Source: Actinoplanes octamycinicus
GTDB lineage: Bacteria > Actinomycetota > Actinomycetes > Mycobacteriales > Micromonosporaceae
Direction of reading: 5' to 3'
Assembly (NCBI RefSeq): GCF_014205225.1
Contig: NZ_JACHNB010000001.1
Span: 4,879,501-4,943,500, forward strand
DNA length: 64,000 bases
The notes under the pieces were generated by a model that saw only the letters and a list, made by a program, of their open reading frames with translations, was not told where the DNA came from and made no database searches. The translations under genes and the position numbers were made by a program. Shown one piece after another: positions 51,082 to 59,431 of this stretch; positions within the stretch are counted from its first letter, which is position 1; each line of letters opens with the position of its first letter.

Positions 51082-52155
51082 ATGAACGAATTCCGGCTCC
51101 ATCTCCCGCAGTCCGATCTCGACGACCTGGCCGACCGGCTGTCCCGCACCCGCTGGCCCGACGAGCTGCCCGGCGCCGGCGACGACTACGGCATCCCGCT
51201 CGCCCGGGTCCGTGCCCTCGCCGACCGATGGCTCAAGTTCGACTGGCGCGCCCACGAGGACGAGCTGAACGCGTACCCGCAGTTCGTCACCGAGATCGGC
51301 GGCGACCGGGTCGACTTCATGCACCTGCGGCACCCCGACCCGGCCGCGCTGCCGATCGTGCTCACCCACGGCTGGCCCGGCTCCACCGTCGAGTTCCTCG
51401 ACGTCGTCGACCGGCTCGCCGAGCACTTCCACGTGGTCGTCCCGGCCATCCCGGGATTCGGCCTGTCCGGGCCGACCACCCGGCGCGGCTGGAGCCAGCA
51501 GCGGGTCGCCGAGGCGTGGGCCGAGCTGATGGCCTCGCTCGGCTACCGGCGCTACGGCGCACAGGGCGGCGACTGGGGTTCCGGCATCTCCCGGCACCTG
51601 GCCGGCGCCGCCCCGGACAACGTGGTCGGCGTGCACATCAACTACCTGCCCACACCCGGCTCGCCGGACGGGCTCTCCCCGGCCGACCAGGCCCGCCTGG
51701 CGAAGACCATGGAGCTGGCCAAGAACCGCCATCCGCACCAGCTGCTGTTCGCCTCCGGTCCGCAGACCCCGGCCTACGCCCTCAACGACTCACCCACCGG
51801 TCTGCTCGCCTTCTGGGCGGACAAGTTCGACCGCTGGTCCGACCCGGCCACCCCGGTGCCCGACGACCGCATCCTGGCCGACGTCGCCCACCACTGGTTC
51901 CACCGGACCGCCGCCTCATCCGCCCGGCTGGTCAAGGAGAGCGGCGTGAACGTCCCGGTGACCTGCGCGGCCCCACTCGGCGTCGCGGTCCTGCCGGCCG
52001 ACATCACCCAGGCGATCCGCCCGCTGGTCGAGCAGCGCTACGACGTCCGGCACTGGACGGAGTTCCCGCGGGGCGGCCACTTCGCCGCGCTGGAGGTCCC
52101 GGACCTGTTCGCCGAGGACGTCACCACGTTCTTCCGCACCCTCGACAACCGCTGA
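51082..52155 (+). CDS. Epoxide hydrolase (EHN / alpha-beta fold)
   Basis: A 357-residue enzyme. The N-terminal EHN segment (FRLHLPQSDLDDLADRLSRTRWPDELPG) precedes the alpha/beta core with HGWPGSTVEFLDV (oxyanion region), the nucleophile Asp in GAQGGDWGSGISRHLA, and late His in PRGGHFAALEVPDLF. It hydrolyses epoxides to diols. The MarR operator just before its ATG indicates inducible expression by a hydrophobic or epoxide ligand. Confidence 0.93.
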   Translation: MNEFRLHLPQSDLDDLADRLSRTRWPDELPGAGDDYGIPLARVRALADRWLKFDWRAHEDELNAYPQFVTEIGGDRVDFMHLRHPDPAALPIVLTHGWPGSTVEFLDVVDRLAEHFHVVVPAIPGFGLSGPTTRRGWSQQRVAEAWAELMASLGYRRYGAQGGDWGSGISRHLAGAAPDNVVGVHINYLPTPGSPDGLSPADQARLAKTMELAKNRHPHQLLFASGPQTPAYALNDSPTGLLAFWADKFDRWSDPATPVPDDRILADVAHHWFHRTAASSARLVKESGVNVPVTCAAPLGVAVLPADITQAIRPLVEQRYDVRHWTEFPRGGHFAALEVPDLFAEDVTTFFRTLDNR

Positions 52156-52165
52156 CCGCGCGGCT

Positions 52166-52432
52166 GGTCCGTGCCCGCGTTCCGGTCCGCGCCCATCTTC
52201 GTGTTTCGGCCCGCGTTGGGTCCGTGCCCGCGTTGGGTCCGTGCCCGCGTTGGGTCCGTGCCCGCGTTGCCGTCCGCGTTCGCGTTGCGGTCCGTGCCGG
52301 CGTTGCGGTCCGTGCCGGCGTTGCGGTCGGTGCCCGCGTTGCGGTCCGTGCCCGCGTTGCGGTCCGTGCCCGCGTTGCGGTCCGTGCCGGCGTTGCGGTC
52401 CGTGCTCGCGTTGCGGTCCGTGCCCACCTTCC
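52166..52432. repeat. 17-18 bp tandem repeat (minisatellite)
   Basis: GGTCCGTGCCCGCGTTGC-type units run head to tail over about 267 bp. From 52289 to 52432 the period is exactly 18 bp for eight units; before that three units are 17 bp, and the outermost ones are diverged. Because 18 is a multiple of 3, several frames are open and give repetitive hexapeptides; these are not credible proteins. Confidence 0.9.
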
Positions 52433-52437
52433 AGACC

Positions 52438-52535
52438 CCGCCCACCCAGGGGGAGCCGCCCGAAGACAGTGTGACGCGGAAACGAGATCGCGCGGGGATG
52501 GGCTGTGGACAACATGCTGATGTGGATTACTCGCG
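52438..52535. repeat. Dispersed ~100-bp repeat, intergenic copy
   Basis: Second copy of the element in cydDC (44221-44320): CCGCCCACCCAGGGGGAGCC, CGAAGACAGTGTG, GGCTGTGGA, CTGATGTGGA and ACTCG occur in the same order. It directly follows the 18-bp tandem array and precedes the AAA ATPase gene by about 120 bp. The rest of the 52156-52658 spacer holds no gene. Confidence 0.8.
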
Positions 52536-52658
52536 GCTGAGCCGGCAGTGGCCGCCCTTGGGCCAGCCGGCTGAGTCACCCGTCAAGGCCGGTTTGAGAT
52601 ACCCCTCAGCGCCAGCCGGGGACGGTGGGTGGGCCGGGCGCGGGCATAATCGCGTCTC

Positions 52659-54029
52659 ATGAGCGACGCGTTGATCGACAGCCTCACCGCGGCGGTGCAG
52701 GCGCGCCCGGACGACCTGCCGCTGCGGCTGCATCTGGCCGAGTTGCTGGTCGCGGCCGGGCGTGGGGTGGAGGCGATCGAGCACGCCGCTCAGGTGCTCA
52801 GCCGGGAGCCGGGCAACGACGCGGCTCGCACCTTGATGGCGTCCGCCCTGGCCGGCCCGGCCTCCGCAGCGCCGTCTGCCGTCTCGCCCTCGACGCCGTC
52901 CCCGGGGTCACCTTCCGCCTCTCCGCCCTCGGCCCCGTCTCCCGTGCCATCCTCGGCGCAGTCGCCCGAGCCGCCCTCGGCTCCTTCTCCTGCGCCGCCG
53001 TCGGCCTCCCCTTCTGTGCCGCCGTCGGCTCCCTCCAACGGAGCGCCCGTGGACTGGGCCGCCATGGAGCAGCAGTTCGGTGACGTCGTCCCGCCCCGCT
53101 TCGCGCGCTCCGGCGACGAACCAGAGCCGGTGACCGGTCACGACGACCGGTCCTTCGACGTCGAGCGGTCCACCGTCACCCTCGCCGATGTCGGCGGCAT
53201 GGCCGAGGTCAAGAAGCGTCTGGAAGTCTCCTTCCTCGGTCCGCTGCGCAACCCCAAGCTGCGCAGCCTGTTCGGCAAGAGCCTGCGCGGCGGCCTGCTG
53301 CTCTACGGCCCGCCCGGCTGCGGGAAGACCTTCCTGGCCCGGGCGGTGGCCGGTGAGATGGGCGCGGCGTTCATCTCGTTGTCGATCACGGACGTGCTGA
53401 ACATGTGGGTCGGCAGCTCCGAGCGCAACCTGCACGACCTGTTCGAGTCGGCGCGCGGGCACGCGCCCTGCGTGCTGTTCCTCGACGAGATCGACGCGCT
53501 CGGGCACAAACGCAGCCAGCTGCACTCGTCGGCGATGCGGACCGTGGTCAACCAGCTGCTCACCGAGCTGGACGGGGTGCAGGGCGGCAACGAGGGCGTC
53601 TTCGTGCTGGCCGCGACGAACGCGCCGTGGGACGTGGACGCGGCGCTGCGCCGGCCGGGACGGCTGGACCGTACCGTGCTGGTGTTGCCCCCGGACGGCC
53701 CGGCGCGGGCCGCGATCGTCGAGTACCACCTGCGGGACCGGCCGGTGGCCGGGGTCGACCTGGACGCGGTCGCCGCGGCCACCGAGAACTTCTCCGGCGC
53801 CGACCTGGCGCACCTGTGCGAGACCGCGGCCGAGTTCGCGATGCGCGACTCGATCGCCACCGGCGAGATCCGCATGATCAACCAGGCGGACATGCTGGCC
53901 GCGGCCGGCGAGATCCGCCCGTCCACCGACGCCTGGTTCAGTACCGCGCGCAACGTGGCGATGTTCGCGAACCAGAGCGGCGAGTATGACGACCTGGCCG
54001 CCTACCTCAAGAAGCGCAAGTCCCGGTGA
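52659..54029 (+). CDS. AAA+ ATPase (Cdc48/Vps4-like) with N-terminal helical and low-complexity regions
   Basis: A 456-residue protein. Residues 1-60 form a TPR-like helical pair; 64-126 are almost only Pro/Ser/Ala. The AAA domain begins at VTLADVGGMAEVKKRLEVSFLGPL, with Walker A GPPGCGKT (217-224), Walker B VLFLDEID (D276/E277), sensor 1 LAATNAPWD and arginine-finger region RRPGRLD. A C-terminal helical lid follows. The ATPase likely remodels a protein complex. The TPR membrane protein that follows may be its partner. It is not a full proteasomal ATPase (no OB ring). Confidence 0.88.
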   Translation: MSDALIDSLTAAVQARPDDLPLRLHLAELLVAAGRGVEAIEHAAQVLSREPGNDAARTLMASALAGPASAAPSAVSPSTPSPGSPSASPPSAPSPVPSSAQSPEPPSAPSPAPPSASPSVPPSAPSNGAPVDWAAMEQQFGDVVPPRFARSGDEPEPVTGHDDRSFDVERSTVTLADVGGMAEVKKRLEVSFLGPLRNPKLRSLFGKSLRGGLLLYGPPGCGKTFLARAVAGEMGAAFISLSITDVLNMWVGSSERNLHDLFESARGHAPCVLFLDEIDALGHKRSQLHSSAMRTVVNQLLTELDGVQGGNEGVFVLAATNAPWDVDAALRRPGRLDRTVLVLPPDGPARAAIVEYHLRDRPVAGVDLDAVAAATENFSGADLAHLCETAAEFAMRDSIATGEIRMINQADMLAAAGEIRPSTDAWFSTARNVAMFANQSGEYDDLAAYLKKRKSR

Positions 54030-54084
54030 CGGCGCGTTGACGGCCACCTCGCGGGCCCGGTCGCTCGCCGGTGGCGGGCCCGTG

Positions 54085-54220
54085 GTGACGGCGGCGTCAG
54101 GGGAGCGGCTTGCCGGACGGGTGCGGCAGTGACCGCGGCTTCAGGGGAGCTGCCCGCCGGGACGGGGCGACGGTGACGGCGGCTTCAGGGGAGCTGCCCG
54201 CCGGCACGGAGCCGCGGTGA
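54085..54220 (+). repeat. 44-bp tandem repeat overlapping a start codon
   Basis: GTGAC-[CG]-GCGG begins at 54085, 54129, 54173 and 54217, exactly 44 bp apart. The first three units also share TCAGGGGAGC and a GCCGG stretch; the last is the translation start of the TPR membrane protein. Each unit therefore carries a ribosome-binding-like AGGGGAGC ahead of the next GTG. Confidence 0.85.
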
Positions 54221-55215
54221 CGGCGGCTTCCCGGGCGCGGATGTTCGCCGAGCTCGGCCGGTTCGACCAGGCCGAGGCCGAGCTGCGCCGCGCGCTGCTG
54301 AACCGGCCCACGGACGTCGAGCTGCTCGCCCTGCTCGCCGCGGTGCTGCGCCTGTCCGGCCGGCCCGCCGAGGCGCTCGCCGTCGCGGACACTGCGGTCG
54401 CGGCGGGACCCGCTGGGGCAGGGGCGCATGCGGAACGGGCCGAGAATCTGATCGCGCTGTCGCGTACGGAAGACGCCGTCGCGGCCGCGAGTGAAGCGGT
54501 CCGGTTGCGTCCGGGCGAACCGGAAGCGCATCGCGTGCTGGCCCGCGCCCATGTGGCGGCGCGGGATTTCCGGCGGGCCCGGGTCGCCGCCCGGCAGGCG
54601 CTCGCCTTCGACCCGCGGTCGGTGCCCAGCCTGCTCACCCTGGCCGAGGTGGAGCGGGTCGCCGGGCATCGCCAGGCCGCCGCGCGAGCCACCCGGGCGG
54701 CCCTGGCCGAGGACCCGGACAGTCCCGGCGGCCGCTGGTTGATCGCGCTGCTCGACGCGGAACGGCTGCACGTCGCGGACGCCATGCGCGGCCTGCGGGA
54801 ACTGGCCGCCGATCATCCGGCCCGGCTCGGCGGCGAGGCGCTGGCGTGGCCGGTCCTGGGCGTGCTGGCCGGTCTGCGGCGAGGGCTCGGGGCGGGCGTG
54901 CCGCTGGTGCTGGCGGTGCGTCTGGCGGCGGTCCGGTGGCCGTTCGCCGAGCCGCTGGCGCAGGGGGTCGCGCTGGTCGTCGCGGTGGTGATGGTCGCCT
55001 TCGCGGGCCGGGTGCTGCTGCCGGCCGGACGCCTGCCGTGGCGGTGCCTGCGGTTCCTGCCGCGGCGCGCGGTGATCATCGGATTGGTTGCGGCGGGCGC
55101 TTCGGTCGCGCTCCTCTTTTGGTACGCGGTGAGCGCGCTGTGGCCGCCCCTGGTCGCCGCTGCGGTGGCGGCCCTGGTGCTGCTCGTCCCGCCGTTGTCG
55201 CAGCGGCCGCGCTGA
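54217..55215 (+). CDS. TPR-repeat membrane protein
   Basis: A 332-residue protein with about five TPR-like helix pairs (AELGRFDQAEAELRRALLNRPTDVELL, LRLSGRPAEALAVADTAV, RTEDAVAAASEAVRLRPGEPEAHRVLARA, ARQALAFDPRSVPSLLTLAEVERVAGHRQAAARATRAAL) to residue 200. A short Arg-rich stretch and three or four TM helices follow. GTG start, preceded by three tandem copies of the same start-like sequence; the exact start is thus uncertain. It may anchor or serve the AAA ATPase encoded just upstream. Confidence 0.75.
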   Translation: MTAASRARMFAELGRFDQAEAELRRALLNRPTDVELLALLAAVLRLSGRPAEALAVADTAVAAGPAGAGAHAERAENLIALSRTEDAVAAASEAVRLRPGEPEAHRVLARAHVAARDFRRARVAARQALAFDPRSVPSLLTLAEVERVAGHRQAAARATRAALAEDPDSPGGRWLIALLDAERLHVADAMRGLRELAADHPARLGGEALAWPVLGVLAGLRRGLGAGVPLVLAVRLAAVRWPFAEPLAQGVALVVAVVMVAFAGRVLLPAGRLPWRCLRFLPRRAVIIGLVAAGASVALLFWYAVSALWPPLVAAAVAALVLLVPPLSQRPR

Positions 55216-55304
55216 TCGCCTCGCTATTGTCGCCGCGCCTGCGCTGATCGCCTCGCCGTTGTTGCCGCGCCTGCGCTGATCGCCTCGCCGTTGTTGCCAC
55301 GGCG
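55209..55304 (+). repeat. 32-bp tandem repeat, three units
   Basis: GCGCTGATCGCCTCGC starts at 55209, 55241 and 55273. The units are 32 bp with few differences (CTATTGTCGCC versus CGTTGTTGCC). The first overlaps the end of the TPR-protein gene. Confidence 0.85.
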
Positions 55305-55382
55305 GCCCTGCTCGTCTCGGTGGTGATCGGGTCGCGGCTGCTGCTCGTCCCGGTGCGGGGAAAGTCACTATCAGGGGCATGA

Positions 55383-55403
55383 ATCTTGCACAACTGGCAA
55401 GAT
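55383..55403. promoter_or_regulatory. Orphan palindrome in the spacer before the PAP2-like gene
   Basis: ATCTTGC-ACAACTG-GCAAGAT is a perfect 7-bp inverted repeat with a 7-base spacer. It lies about 220 bp upstream of the PAP2-like start, far from any regulator gene. The rest of 55305-55626 holds no gene; a pyrimidine-rich, less GC-rich stretch near 55560-55580 may be the promoter. Confidence 0.5.
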
Positions 55404-55626
55404 CGCCGGATGCTGGGCGTCATGGTTGATTCAGGCTCCGCTTGACCGGTGGACACCCGGACTTTGCCGTCCCGGTGACGCCGCAGGTCGGCGAGGGTGT
55501 TGCGAGCCGGTACTAGGGTCACCCCGGTGTCCCGCCATATCGCTCTCCTCCAGCGATGTAGCGACTTTTCTCTTTTTATCGGTTCGTGCCGCCCGTCCTG
55601 CCTTTCTCGTCGTCGAGGAGCCTGGT

Positions 55627-56406
55627 GTGACCGTCGCCCCGCCCGCCGCCACCCGGTCCCGCTGGCTCTCCGCCCTCCGCGAGCTCGGCCTGGTCGCGGT
55701 CATGTTCGTGATCTACAAGATCGGCCGGCTGGCCGCGAACGGGCACGTGGGCGAGGCCTTCGACAACGCGAACCGGGTCTGGGACCTGGAACGCTGGCTG
55801 CACCTGCCCGGTGAGCTGAGCGTCCAGCGCGGGTTGCTGTCCTGGCCCACGCTGGTCGAGGTGGCGAACAGCTACTACGCCTACGTCCACTTCCCGGCCA
55901 CCGTCGCCTGCCTGATCTGGCTCTACGTCTACCGCCCGGCCCACTACCGCTGGACCCGCAACGTGCTCGCGCTGGTGACCGGCGCGGCGCTGCTGGTGCA
56001 CTTCGTGATCCCGCTGGCCCCGCCCCGGATGCTGGCCGACACCGGCATGCTGGACCTGGGCCGGCTCTACGGCCCGGCGGTCTACGGCGCCCCGGAAACC
56101 GATCAGCTGTCCAACCAGTACGCCGCGATGCCGTCCTTGCACGTCGGCTGGGCGGTCGTGATCGCGGTAGCCCTGATCGCGGCGACGTCCGCTCGCTGGC
56201 GCGCACTGTGGCTGCTGCACCCCTTGATCACCTTGCTGGTGGTGGTAGCCACCGGAAACCACTACTGGCTGGACGCCATCGCAGCCGGCGCCTTGCTGGC
56301 CATCGCATACGCGCTGGTACGCACCCACCGTCCCGTCGCCAGCCCCGAGGCGGCAATCCTGCCCCGTCAGCGCGACGGTTCCCGCGAGCCAGCCCTGCGC
56401 CCGTAG
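55627..56406 (+). CDS. PAP2 / inositol-phosphorylceramide-synthase-like membrane protein
   Basis: A 259-residue membrane protein with about six helices. The PAP2-type acid-phosphatase motifs are present in degenerate form: PLAPPRMLADTG (C1 region), AAMPSLHVGWAVV (PSxH motif C2) and GNHYWLDAIAAGALLAIAYA (SRxxxxxHxxxD-like C3: GNHYWLD). This is the PAP2_3/Aur1-like form that acts on phospholipid head groups. GTG start after GAGGAG with six-base spacing. Confidence 0.88.
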   Translation: MTVAPPAATRSRWLSALRELGLVAVMFVIYKIGRLAANGHVGEAFDNANRVWDLERWLHLPGELSVQRGLLSWPTLVEVANSYYAYVHFPATVACLIWLYVYRPAHYRWTRNVLALVTGAALLVHFVIPLAPPRMLADTGMLDLGRLYGPAVYGAPETDQLSNQYAAMPSLHVGWAVVIAVALIAATSARWRALWLLHPLITLLVVVATGNHYWLDAIAAGALLAIAYALVRTHRPVASPEAAILPRQRDGSREPALRP

Positions 56407-56520
56407 TCCGCCGGCCCCGGCCCTGCGCTGACGCCTGACTCAGCTTCGCGCTTGTGCCTGACTCAGCTCCGCGATTGCGCCTGCACAGGCCCCGTCTGCG
56501 TCAGCTCCGCGTCTGCGTGA

Positions 56521-56622
56521 GCTTCGCCTGCGTCAGCTTCGCCTGCGTCAGCTTCGCGTCAGCCTCAGCTTGCGTCGACTTCGCGTCAGCCTCAGCTTGC
56601 GTCGACTTCGCGTCAGCGCCAG
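56521..56622. repeat. 15-bp and 27-bp tandem repeats
   Basis: GCTTCGCCTGCGTCA repeats at 56521 and 56536. GCGTCAGCCTCAGC (27-bp period with TTGCGTCGACTTC) then starts at 56556, 56583 and, partly, 56610. The spacer between the PAP2 gene and the next small gene (56407-56729) has nothing else recognisable. Open frames here encode only repetitive peptides. Confidence 0.8.
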
Positions 56623-56729
56623 CCCCGCGTGTGCACCGGCCGACGGACAGCGGTGGGCCACTGCGGCCGCCGTCCGGTTGCCGTTGGGTGACCGAGCGAT
56701 CATGGTGCTGACCTGGGGCGACGGCCATA

Positions 56730-57089
56730 ATGGCGGCCATGAAGATCGCTCGTTGGTTCGTTGGAACCTGGGTTTCGCGGATCTATCTGGCGCTGGTCGC
56801 CGCGGTCACGGCCTACGTCGTGGTGTCCGAATCGATCCAGATGGCGCAGTCAGGTCCGACCGACAGCCAACCCGAGATCGTGCTGCTTCCCCTCTCCATG
56901 CCCGGGGTGATCCTGACCCTGCCGGTGATCAACACGATGCAGGAGCCCTGGTGGTTGTCCCTCACTCTCTGCGTAGCGGTAGGCGCCTTGATCAACGCGG
57001 CGGCGATCAACGGCGTAGCGGCGTTACTGCGGCGATCCCGCACACGCCGCGATGAGGTCAGCGGGCGAGCAGCCAAGGCGGCCGCCTAG
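56730..57089 (+). CDS. Small membrane protein (SCO4225-like)
   Basis: A 119-residue protein with three hydrophobic helices (VSRIYLALVAAVTAYVVV, PGVILTLPVINTM and LSLTLCVAVGALINAAAINGVAALL) and a basic C-terminus RRSRTRRDEVSGRAAKAAA. Overall form matches the SCO4225-type actinobacterial membrane proteins, whose role is unknown. ATG at 56730 or 56739. Confidence 0.65.
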   Translation: MAAMKIARWFVGTWVSRIYLALVAAVTAYVVVSESIQMAQSGPTDSQPEIVLLPLSMPGVILTLPVINTMQEPWWLSLTLCVAVGALINAAAINGVAALLRRSRTRRDEVSGRAAKAAA

Positions 57090-57137
57090 TCGGCTTCGCC
57101 GGCGCAGCTCCTAGGTGAAGCCTGCCGGCGCTGGTCC

Positions 57138-57205
57138 AAGGCGAACATGCAGGCGCAACTCTAGGACGAGCATGCCTGCGGAGCTCCAAGACGAGCATGC
57201 CTGCG
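57138..57205. repeat. 25-bp tandem repeat, three units
   Basis: AAGGCGAACATGCAGGCG, AGGACGAGCATGCCTGCG and AAGACGAGCATGCCTGCG start at 57138, 57163 and 57188, exactly 25 bp apart. The surrounding spacer (57090-57415) holds no gene; a second pair of related 18-mers (TCGGTGGGCTGTCGTCCG type) occurs around 57350-57410. Confidence 0.75.
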
Positions 57206-57415
57206 CTGAAAGCGCGTGCGCGCCAGCGTTTGCGGTCCCGTCGACCCGAAGGGATCGAAGCCCGACGACCTCGGCAAAGGGTCGACACGGCCGGCCTCAC
57301 TGCCACCGCGTCGGCGGCTTGCCGTCCAGCCGCGCGAGTCCCTCCACCTCGGTGGGCTGTCGTCCGTTTCCGAGCCGGCCTGCTCGGATTCGGTGGGTTG
57401 TCGTTCGGTGCGGTA

Positions 57416-57898
57416 TCAGTCCCACCAGTTCAGCGGCTTGCCGTCCGAGTCGTAGACATTGCCGTACTCCCAGTGGAAGCCTCGGGGACCGGTCCACTCG
57501 TCGATGGCCGCCTCGACCGCGTCGAAACCAGCGGCGGCCGGCACGGTGATCACGATGAAGCGGCGGTCCGGCGGCAGCTCCACGATGCCGCCCAGGTCGT
57601 CGAAGCTGTCCCGGAGCGGTGCCAGATCGTCCGGTCCGGGTGGGTCGCCGGGCACCACCAGCAGACAGATGTTGCCGCCGCGCTCGACAACCTCGAAGCC
57701 GCCGCCCGCTCGCAGCCGGATCCGGTCACCCGCCGCGATCCCCTCAACGAACGCCGGCGTGCCGAGCACGAGGTGCAGATCCGGCTCGATGGTCCGGGTC
57801 AGCACCGTCTCGTAGACAAGTTGGCCACCCGCCCCCAGCCCAGCCACCAGCCGGACGTGCGAGTGCCCCGCCAATTCCTCAACGGTCACGCCGGGCAT
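57416..57898 (-). CDS. DUF4265-like protein
   Basis: A 160-residue acidic protein with the DUF4265 arrangement: LVLGTPAFVEGIAAGDRIRLRAGGGFEVVERGGNICLLVV, then a C-terminal region IVELPPDRRFIVITVPAAAGFDAVEAAIDEW and FHWEYGNVYD. The family is usually a small stand-alone cytoplasmic protein of unknown role. It stands alone here. A TTG/GTG alternative start is possible, but the ATG is adequate. Confidence 0.7.
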   Translation of the reverse strand: MPGVTVEELAGHSHVRLVAGLGAGGQLVYETVLTRTIEPDLHLVLGTPAFVEGIAAGDRIRLRAGGGFEVVERGGNICLLVVPGDPPGPDDLAPLRDSFDDLGGIVELPPDRRFIVITVPAAAGFDAVEAAIDEWTGPRGFHWEYGNVYDSDGKPLNWWD

Positions 57899-58290
57899 TC
57901 TGGGTCATTTCGGTCACCAATACCCACACAACGCGCCGCAGTCTCGCATATCGTTGCCGACCCGCGATCTTCCCACCCGCCCTCCATCAGCGAACCCGCG
58001 GATGCCGCCGCATGGCCTGGCTGACTGCATTTCGCCCTCGCCGCTGGCCGCGGCGAGCCTCCGGTGGCAGGCAGGGTTTTGCGGCGTGGCCATGTCGCGA
58101 CCGTTGGCAGCCTGCTGCCCGGGTCACGTCTCTCGCCGAAGCGCTGCCTTGCTGGTGGGGAGCCCGCCGGTCAGTGGAATGGGCTGGTGTGAGAGCGGGA
58201 GTGCCAGCGCGGCGACGAACCGGCGGGGACCCGTCCCCGGTGGCCGCGGAGCGACGGGACCCGGATGCTGCGGCGTACCGAACAGGGTCT
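57899..58290. other. Gene-free spacer
   Basis: About 390 bp without a gene I can support; the frames have Arg/Pro-rich compositions. The 57905-57990 stretch is less GC-rich and may hold the promoter of the DUF4265 gene. No repeat comparable with those in neighbouring spacers was seen. Confidence 0.5.
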
Positions 58291-59391
58291 TCATGCATGG
58301 CTGAGTACCCGGGCGACGGAGTTGCGGGTCGCCAGGGTGAGGCGATGGGCGGGAACCAGCAGGGTGGCGGCGAGGTGGACGCGACGCTGTTTCTGGGCGG
58401 TCAACTTGCGGTGGTTGGACTCATAACGCCGCAGGGCGGCCTGGGGGTCGCCGGGGGAGGCGGCGAGGGCGCTGGCCAACTGGTGGGCGCCGGCGATGGC
58501 CATCGTGGAACCGTCGCCGAAGAGCGAGACACAGGACGCGGCGTCGCCCAGCAGGACGATCCGGCCGCGGGACCAGGAGGCCAGACGGACGCGGGTGACC
58601 GCGTCGAAGTAGATGTCGTCGGCTTCCTGGAGGCGGTCGAGAAGTTCCGGTACGCGCCAGCCGATGCCCTGGTAGGCCCTCGTGATCACCTGCTTCTGCG
58701 CCGTGGAGTCGTGGCGGTCGACGCCGGTCAGCTCCGGGTGCCGGAAGATGAACGCGACACCTGCCTCGCCGCGTGCCGGATGCAGGCCGAGCAGGCGGCC
58801 CGGGACGTTGAGCAGCTCGACCTCGTCCGGGTTCGCCGGTGGGCCGCCGAACTGGACGGTCGCGACGTAGAGGCCGAGGTAGTCGGAGAACTCCCGCTCC
58901 GGGCCGAAAGCGATCCGGCGGACCGTGGAGTGCAGGCCGTCAGCGCCGATGACCAGGTCGAAACGGCGCGGGCCGGAGCGTTCGAAGGTGGCGTCGACGC
59001 CCTCCGGGTCCTGCTCCAGCCCGGTGATGGTGTCGTCGAGGATCAGCTCGGTGTCGTCCTCGGTGGCCGACCAGAGGACTCGGGCCAGGTCGCCGCGCAT
59101 GACCTCGACGTCGCCGTCCTCGGAGCCCATCGGGAGGCGGGCGATCGGGCGGCCGGTGGGGTCCAGGATGCGCATGCCTTTCGCGTGGGTGGCGACGGCG
59201 CGCAGGCCGGGAAGGACGCCCATCTGCTCGGTGACCGGGAGAGCCGGGCCGCGCACGTCAACCGGGTTGCCGCTGGAACGGAGATCGCCGGATCGCTCGA
59301 CGATGGTGGTCTCCCAGCCGTGCCGGGCCAGCCAGTAGGCGGCTGTCGTGCCGGCGATGCCGGCTCCGGAGATCAGTGCTGTGCGCTTCAT
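58291..59391 (-). CDS. FAD-dependent monooxygenase (PHBH/aromatic hydroxylase fold)
   Basis: A 366-residue flavoprotein: GxGxxG in TALISGAGIAGTTAAYWLARHGWETTIVER, the DG-type motif DLVIGADGLHSTVRR, and GD motif GRIVLLGDAASCVSLFGDGSTMAIAGAHQLA. These are class A flavoprotein monooxygenases acting with NAD(P)H and O2 on aromatic or polyketide-like substrates. It is divergent from a TetR gene 96 bp away. Inducible detoxification is likely; tetracycline-inactivation-type activity is conceivable but unproven. Confidence 0.92.
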   Translation of the reverse strand: MKRTALISGAGIAGTTAAYWLARHGWETTIVERSGDLRSSGNPVDVRGPALPVTEQMGVLPGLRAVATHAKGMRILDPTGRPIARLPMGSEDGDVEVMRGDLARVLWSATEDDTELILDDTITGLEQDPEGVDATFERSGPRRFDLVIGADGLHSTVRRIAFGPEREFSDYLGLYVATVQFGGPPANPDEVELLNVPGRLLGLHPARGEAGVAFIFRHPELTGVDRHDSTAQKQVITRAYQGIGWRVPELLDRLQEADDIYFDAVTRVRLASWSRGRIVLLGDAASCVSLFGDGSTMAIAGAHQLASALAASPGDPQAALRRYESNHRKLTAQKQRRVHLAATLLVPAHRLTLATRNSVARVLSHA

Positions 59392-59431
59392 GGTCGGTCC
59401 CTCTCTGAGGTGCCCGGTTCGGTCTCCACCG

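Noticed and set aside
52289..52432. 18-bp repeats considered as a CRISPR array
   Set aside because: There are no spacers between units and no cas genes; it is a simple tandem repeat.
52038..52445. Minus-strand frame with repeated RNAGTD hexapeptides
   Set aside because: Entirely a product of the 18-bp minisatellite; other frames are equally open and there is no ribosome binding site.
57987..58298. Minus-strand frame of 103 codons
   Set aside because: Basic, low-complexity translation in a spacer; no ribosome binding site or family resemblance.
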